DNA from: Pseudomonadota bacterium
GTDB lineage: Bacteria; Pseudomonadota; Gammaproteobacteria; Burkholderiales; Methylophilaceae
DNA: 64,000 nucleotides
Direction: 5' to 3'
NCBI GenBank assembly: GCA_029782295.1
Contig: JAKOVB010000053.1
Coordinates: forward strand, 62,001 to 126,000
Part shown: in pieces, positions 61,987-64,000 of the stretch
Numbering within the stretch: position 1 is the stretch's first letter
Layout of the letters: each line of letters opens with the position of its first letter
Translations under genes and position numbers: made by a program
The notes under the pieces: generated by a model
Databases searched by the model: none
What the model was told of the DNA's origin: nothing
Seen by the model: only the letters and a program-made list of their open reading frames with translations

Positions 61987-62859
61987 CTACGCGATCTCCG
62001 AAAGCAGTTTCTGATAGGCCTGAAGCCTGATAGTGCTGATTTTGCCACTTTTGACCGCGTTGAGGATGGCGCAATCGGGTTCCTGCAGATGGCGGCAGTT
62101 GTTGAAGCGGCATTTGCCGAGGAAAGGGCGGAACTCGATGAAAGCCATTTCCATTTCGTCCGGGGTCAGATGATTGAGCCCGAATTCCTGCAAGCCAGGA
62201 GAGTCGATGAGGTGGCTGTCCTGGTCCAGATGGTAAAGACGGGCCGAAGTGGTGGTGTGCTTGCCGCTGTCGAGCACATCCGAGACTTCCTGCGTCCGTG
62301 ACTTGGCCTCTGGCACCAGCGCGTTGACCAGCGTGGATTTGCCCATGCCGGATTGACCCACCAGCACGCTGGTATGGCCTTGCAGCCTGGGGCGAAGCGC
62401 ACTGGCATCCTCCAGCGCGGACAAAGTCTGTACCGGGTAGCCCAGCGACTGGTATAGCGCAAGTTTTTCCAGGGCAGCCGGGGTCTCCGGCAGATCGCTC
62501 TTGTTGAGCAGGATGAGTGCCTTGATCCCGGCGGCTTCCGCGGCAACCAGGCAGCGGTTGAGCAGGTCCTCGTAAAAGCTGGGGACGGCCGCCAGCACGA
62601 TCACCACCTGGGTGACGTTGGCGGCCAGGTACTTCTTGCGGAAATCGTTGCTGCGATAAAGCAGGCTGCTGCGCGGCAGTTGGGTTTCAACCACGCCTTC
62701 GTTGTCCGCGGTCAGCTTGATTTCGACATGGTCGCCGCAGGCAAGATCCCCCTTCTTCCCGCGTGTGACGCAACTGATCTGGCGGCCGTCGGTCAGTTCG
62801 ACGTCATAACGCTTGCCGAAGGCGGCGATGATCAGTCCGTGCAAGAGCGGGGCGTTCAT
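61987..62859 (-). CDS. rsgA: Ribosome small-subunit-dependent GTPase RsgA
   Basis: 290 residues. Circularly permuted GTPase order: G4 NKSD (119-122), then G1 GQSGMGKS (168-175), then G3 DSPG (219-222). N-terminal OB fold and a C-terminal zinc site Cys250, Cys255, His257, Cys263. Helps mature the 30S subunit. Confidence 0.95.
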   Translation of the reverse strand: MNAPLLHGLIIAAFGKRYDVELTDGRQISCVTRGKKGDLACGDHVEIKLTADNEGVVETQLPRSSLLYRSNDFRKKYLAANVTQVVIVLAAVPSFYEDLLNRCLVAAEAAGIKALILLNKSDLPETPAALEKLALYQSLGYPVQTLSALEDASALRPRLQGHTSVLVGQSGMGKSTLVNALVPEAKSRTQEVSDVLDSGKHTTTSARLYHLDQDSHLIDSPGLQEFGLNHLTPDEMEMAFIEFRPFLGKCRFNNCRHLQEPDCAILNAVKSGKISTIRLQAYQKLLSEIA

Positions 62860-62975
62860 CGGCCGGCCTGTATTGCAGCCGGGGGGGAGGGCATGGGGTC
62901 GAGAGCGTGCAGCGGATGGAAGTTCATGGGAAGTGTATACATGAGTTCGGAGATGACAGTCAATCCGCGAAGGCC

Positions 62976-63869
62976 TTAAAAGAACTCGGCCATGATGAAG
63001 TCTTCCAGGCCGTCATTGTCTTCCGGGCGGGCAGACAGCACGACGACCCGCTGCAGGCGTTGGGAATCCCAGTTGAAATTCCCGCTGTAATGGCGGCGGA
63101 TGATCTCGATCATTTTCTGCACGATCTTGCGCTTGATGTCTTCGTCAGGCATGGCTTCCACCTGAATGACCTCGCTGCGGGCGTTGCTGGCACTGGTGGT
63201 CCATCCCCTGAAAATGAACTGGGCATGGCTGGGTGCAAGATTGATGATGGTGAAGATGCCGCTGGTGCCGGTTTGCAGGTTGCGTTTGATGATCTCGTTA
63301 CGACGTTCGTCTTCGGTCGGAGCGCGCTCCCTCGGGGCGGCTTCCGCGTTATCGCGTTCCGTTCCGGCCTCGGCCTGTCGCCGACGTTCCCGCATCATGG
63401 CCATATAGCTCATCATGTCCGTCGGCGCCCCCGGAGAGGTTGGCGCAGGCGCGGGTGCGGCAGGCTTGGGCGTTGGCGGGCTTTCTGCCGGAAGCCGCAA
63501 CGGCGACGCCTCCGCGGACATGACCTTGGGCGCCTCAGGAGGCTTGGCAGTGTTCTGCGTCCTGACCGGGTGGGGCTTGCGTGGTAGCGGCGTTGGGGGC
63601 TCCACCGGCAAGGGAGCGGGCTGTGGTGGCTTGATCAGGGGCTTTTCAAGACTGAGCTCCATGACGATGGGCGGAGCCTCTGGCGCAGCTTGCTGCATTT
63701 CCAACTGGTGTTTCTGGTAGGTGATAAACAGGACGATGTGGATCAGGATCGAGAAGATGGCCGCCGCCAGCATGTGGCGGTCGAGCCGGATATGGATGGC
63801 GATGTCCCGTTTTCCTGCGGGGCTGAGACGCCATTCTGGCGTCGGGTTGGGGAAAAGTGGGCGGTACAT
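62976..63869 (-). CDS. Inner-membrane proline-rich protein, TonB-like layout, function unknown
   Basis: 297 residues. Short cytoplasmic N-terminus, one membrane helix (about 33-50, AAAIFSILIHIVLFITY), a Pro/Ala/Lys-rich periplasmic spacer (about 60-145), a charged Met/Arg/Glu-rich stretch and a C-terminal folded domain (IIKRNLQTGTSGIFTIINLAPSHAQFIFRGW to end). The outline is like TonB or TolA, but the end lacks the TonB C-terminal YP motif. It probably spans to the wall or outer membrane. 116 bases before rsgA. Confidence 0.75.
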   Translation of the reverse strand: MYRPLFPNPTPEWRLSPAGKRDIAIHIRLDRHMLAAAIFSILIHIVLFITYQKHQLEMQQAAPEAPPIVMELSLEKPLIKPPQPAPLPVEPPTPLPRKPHPVRTQNTAKPPEAPKVMSAEASPLRLPAESPPTPKPAAPAPAPTSPGAPTDMMSYMAMMRERRRQAEAGTERDNAEAAPRERAPTEDERRNEIIKRNLQTGTSGIFTIINLAPSHAQFIFRGWTTSASNARSEVIQVEAMPDEDIKRKIVQKMIEIIRRHYSGNFNWDSQRLQRVVVLSARPEDNDGLEDFIMAEFF

Positions 63870-63911
63870 GGCAATTCAGGCGTGGTCAGGACGCGGTCAA
63901 GGTACCTCGGG

Positions 63912-64000
63912 TCACGCAGCCTGCACGGCGATCTTGAACACGGCCTTGCGGATGGAGCCGTTACCCACCAGGGGCGCATGGGCATCTTCCGGGAAGAAGA
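63912..64000 (-). CDS. YhcH/YjgK/YiaL family protein, C-terminal fragment (runs off the window)
   Basis: The last 29 residues are visible: FFPEDAHAPLVGNGSIRKAVFKIAVQAA then stop. The FPEDAHxP motif and the late Lys-Val/Ile strand suit the YhcH/YjgK/YiaL (cupin-like, EbgC) family. The start lies right of the window. 42 bases upstream of the proline-rich protein gene. Confidence 0.55.
   Translation of the reverse strand, partial: FFPEDAHAPLVGNGSIRKAVFKIAVQAA

Overview
The window reads as a contiguous piece of a betaproteobacterial chromosome, most like the Nitrosomonadales and within that order the methylotrophic Methylophilaceae. Three things point there. One is the order trigger factor-clpP-clpX-lon-HU-tRNA-Val-tRNA-Asp-ppiD. 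Another is the linkage fabI / ABC importer / mltD / gloB / methyltransferase / rnhA / dnaQ. The third is the left edge, where pabB, an MfnE-like amino-acid-kinase-fold protein and a pterin carbinolamine dehydratase sit together, as is known from the tetrahydromethanopterin/methanofuran C1 gene sets. A 6-phosphogluconate dehydrogenase fits the oxidative RuMP cycle of such organisms. Genus assignment is inference. I see no rRNA, CRISPR array, insertion sequence or prophage.

Layout. 1-1370: end of pabB, MfnE-like kinase, PCD. 1378-8556 (minus): TolC-like protein, adaptor, CzcA-type RND pump and a diguanylate cyclase in one operon. 8600-9370: two small proteins and tRNA-Leu. 9404-17899: the proteostasis block tig, clpP, clpX, lon, hupB, tRNA-Val, tRNA-Asp, ppiD, with a candidate sigma-32 promoter before lon and a near-consensus sigma-70 promoter before hupB. 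17960-31320 (minus): a complete chemotaxis operon (STAS protein, membrane MCP-like protein, CheY, CheA, CheW, two large MCPs, CheR, CheD, CheB) driven by one strong promoter next to fabI and closed by a bidirectional terminator shared with ppiD. 31396-37285 (minus): mltD, peptide-type substrate-binding lipoprotein, two permeases and fabI. 37389-42406: gloB and a methyltransferase diverging from overlapping start codons, rnhA, two unusual genes (a GH19-like lysin and a retropepsin-like periplasmic protein), dnaQ, queD. 42442-55275 (minus): a porin/nnrS/carbonic anhydrase operon with a perfect FNR box, then narK1-narK2-narGHJI. 55531-64000: gnd, a second diguanylate cyclase, narL-narX, an HDAC-family deacetylase, rsgA, a proline-rich TonB-like protein and the end of a YhcH-family gene.

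How it fits together. The cell respires nitrate: membrane-bound NarGHI with chaperone NarJ, two NarK carriers, NarX-NarL sensing and NnrS for nitrogen-oxide stress. It is motile and chemotactic, with receptors that carry PAS domains and C-terminal CheR tethers. It has two diguanylate cyclases with different sensor halves: one shares a P-box-like segment with NarX, the other carries an NMT1/THI5-type ligand-binding domain.

The most interesting signals are small: five GYGFF-type repeats in the CheA linker; an identical C-terminal GDIELF motif in CheD and the membrane MCP-like protein; a run of nine G in the ribosome-binding region of the first chemotaxis gene; and a group of genes (queD, carbonic anhydrase, gloB) whose -10 elements sit 6-7 bases from the start codon, predicting leaderless mRNAs. 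I found no convincing wholly new multi-gene system.
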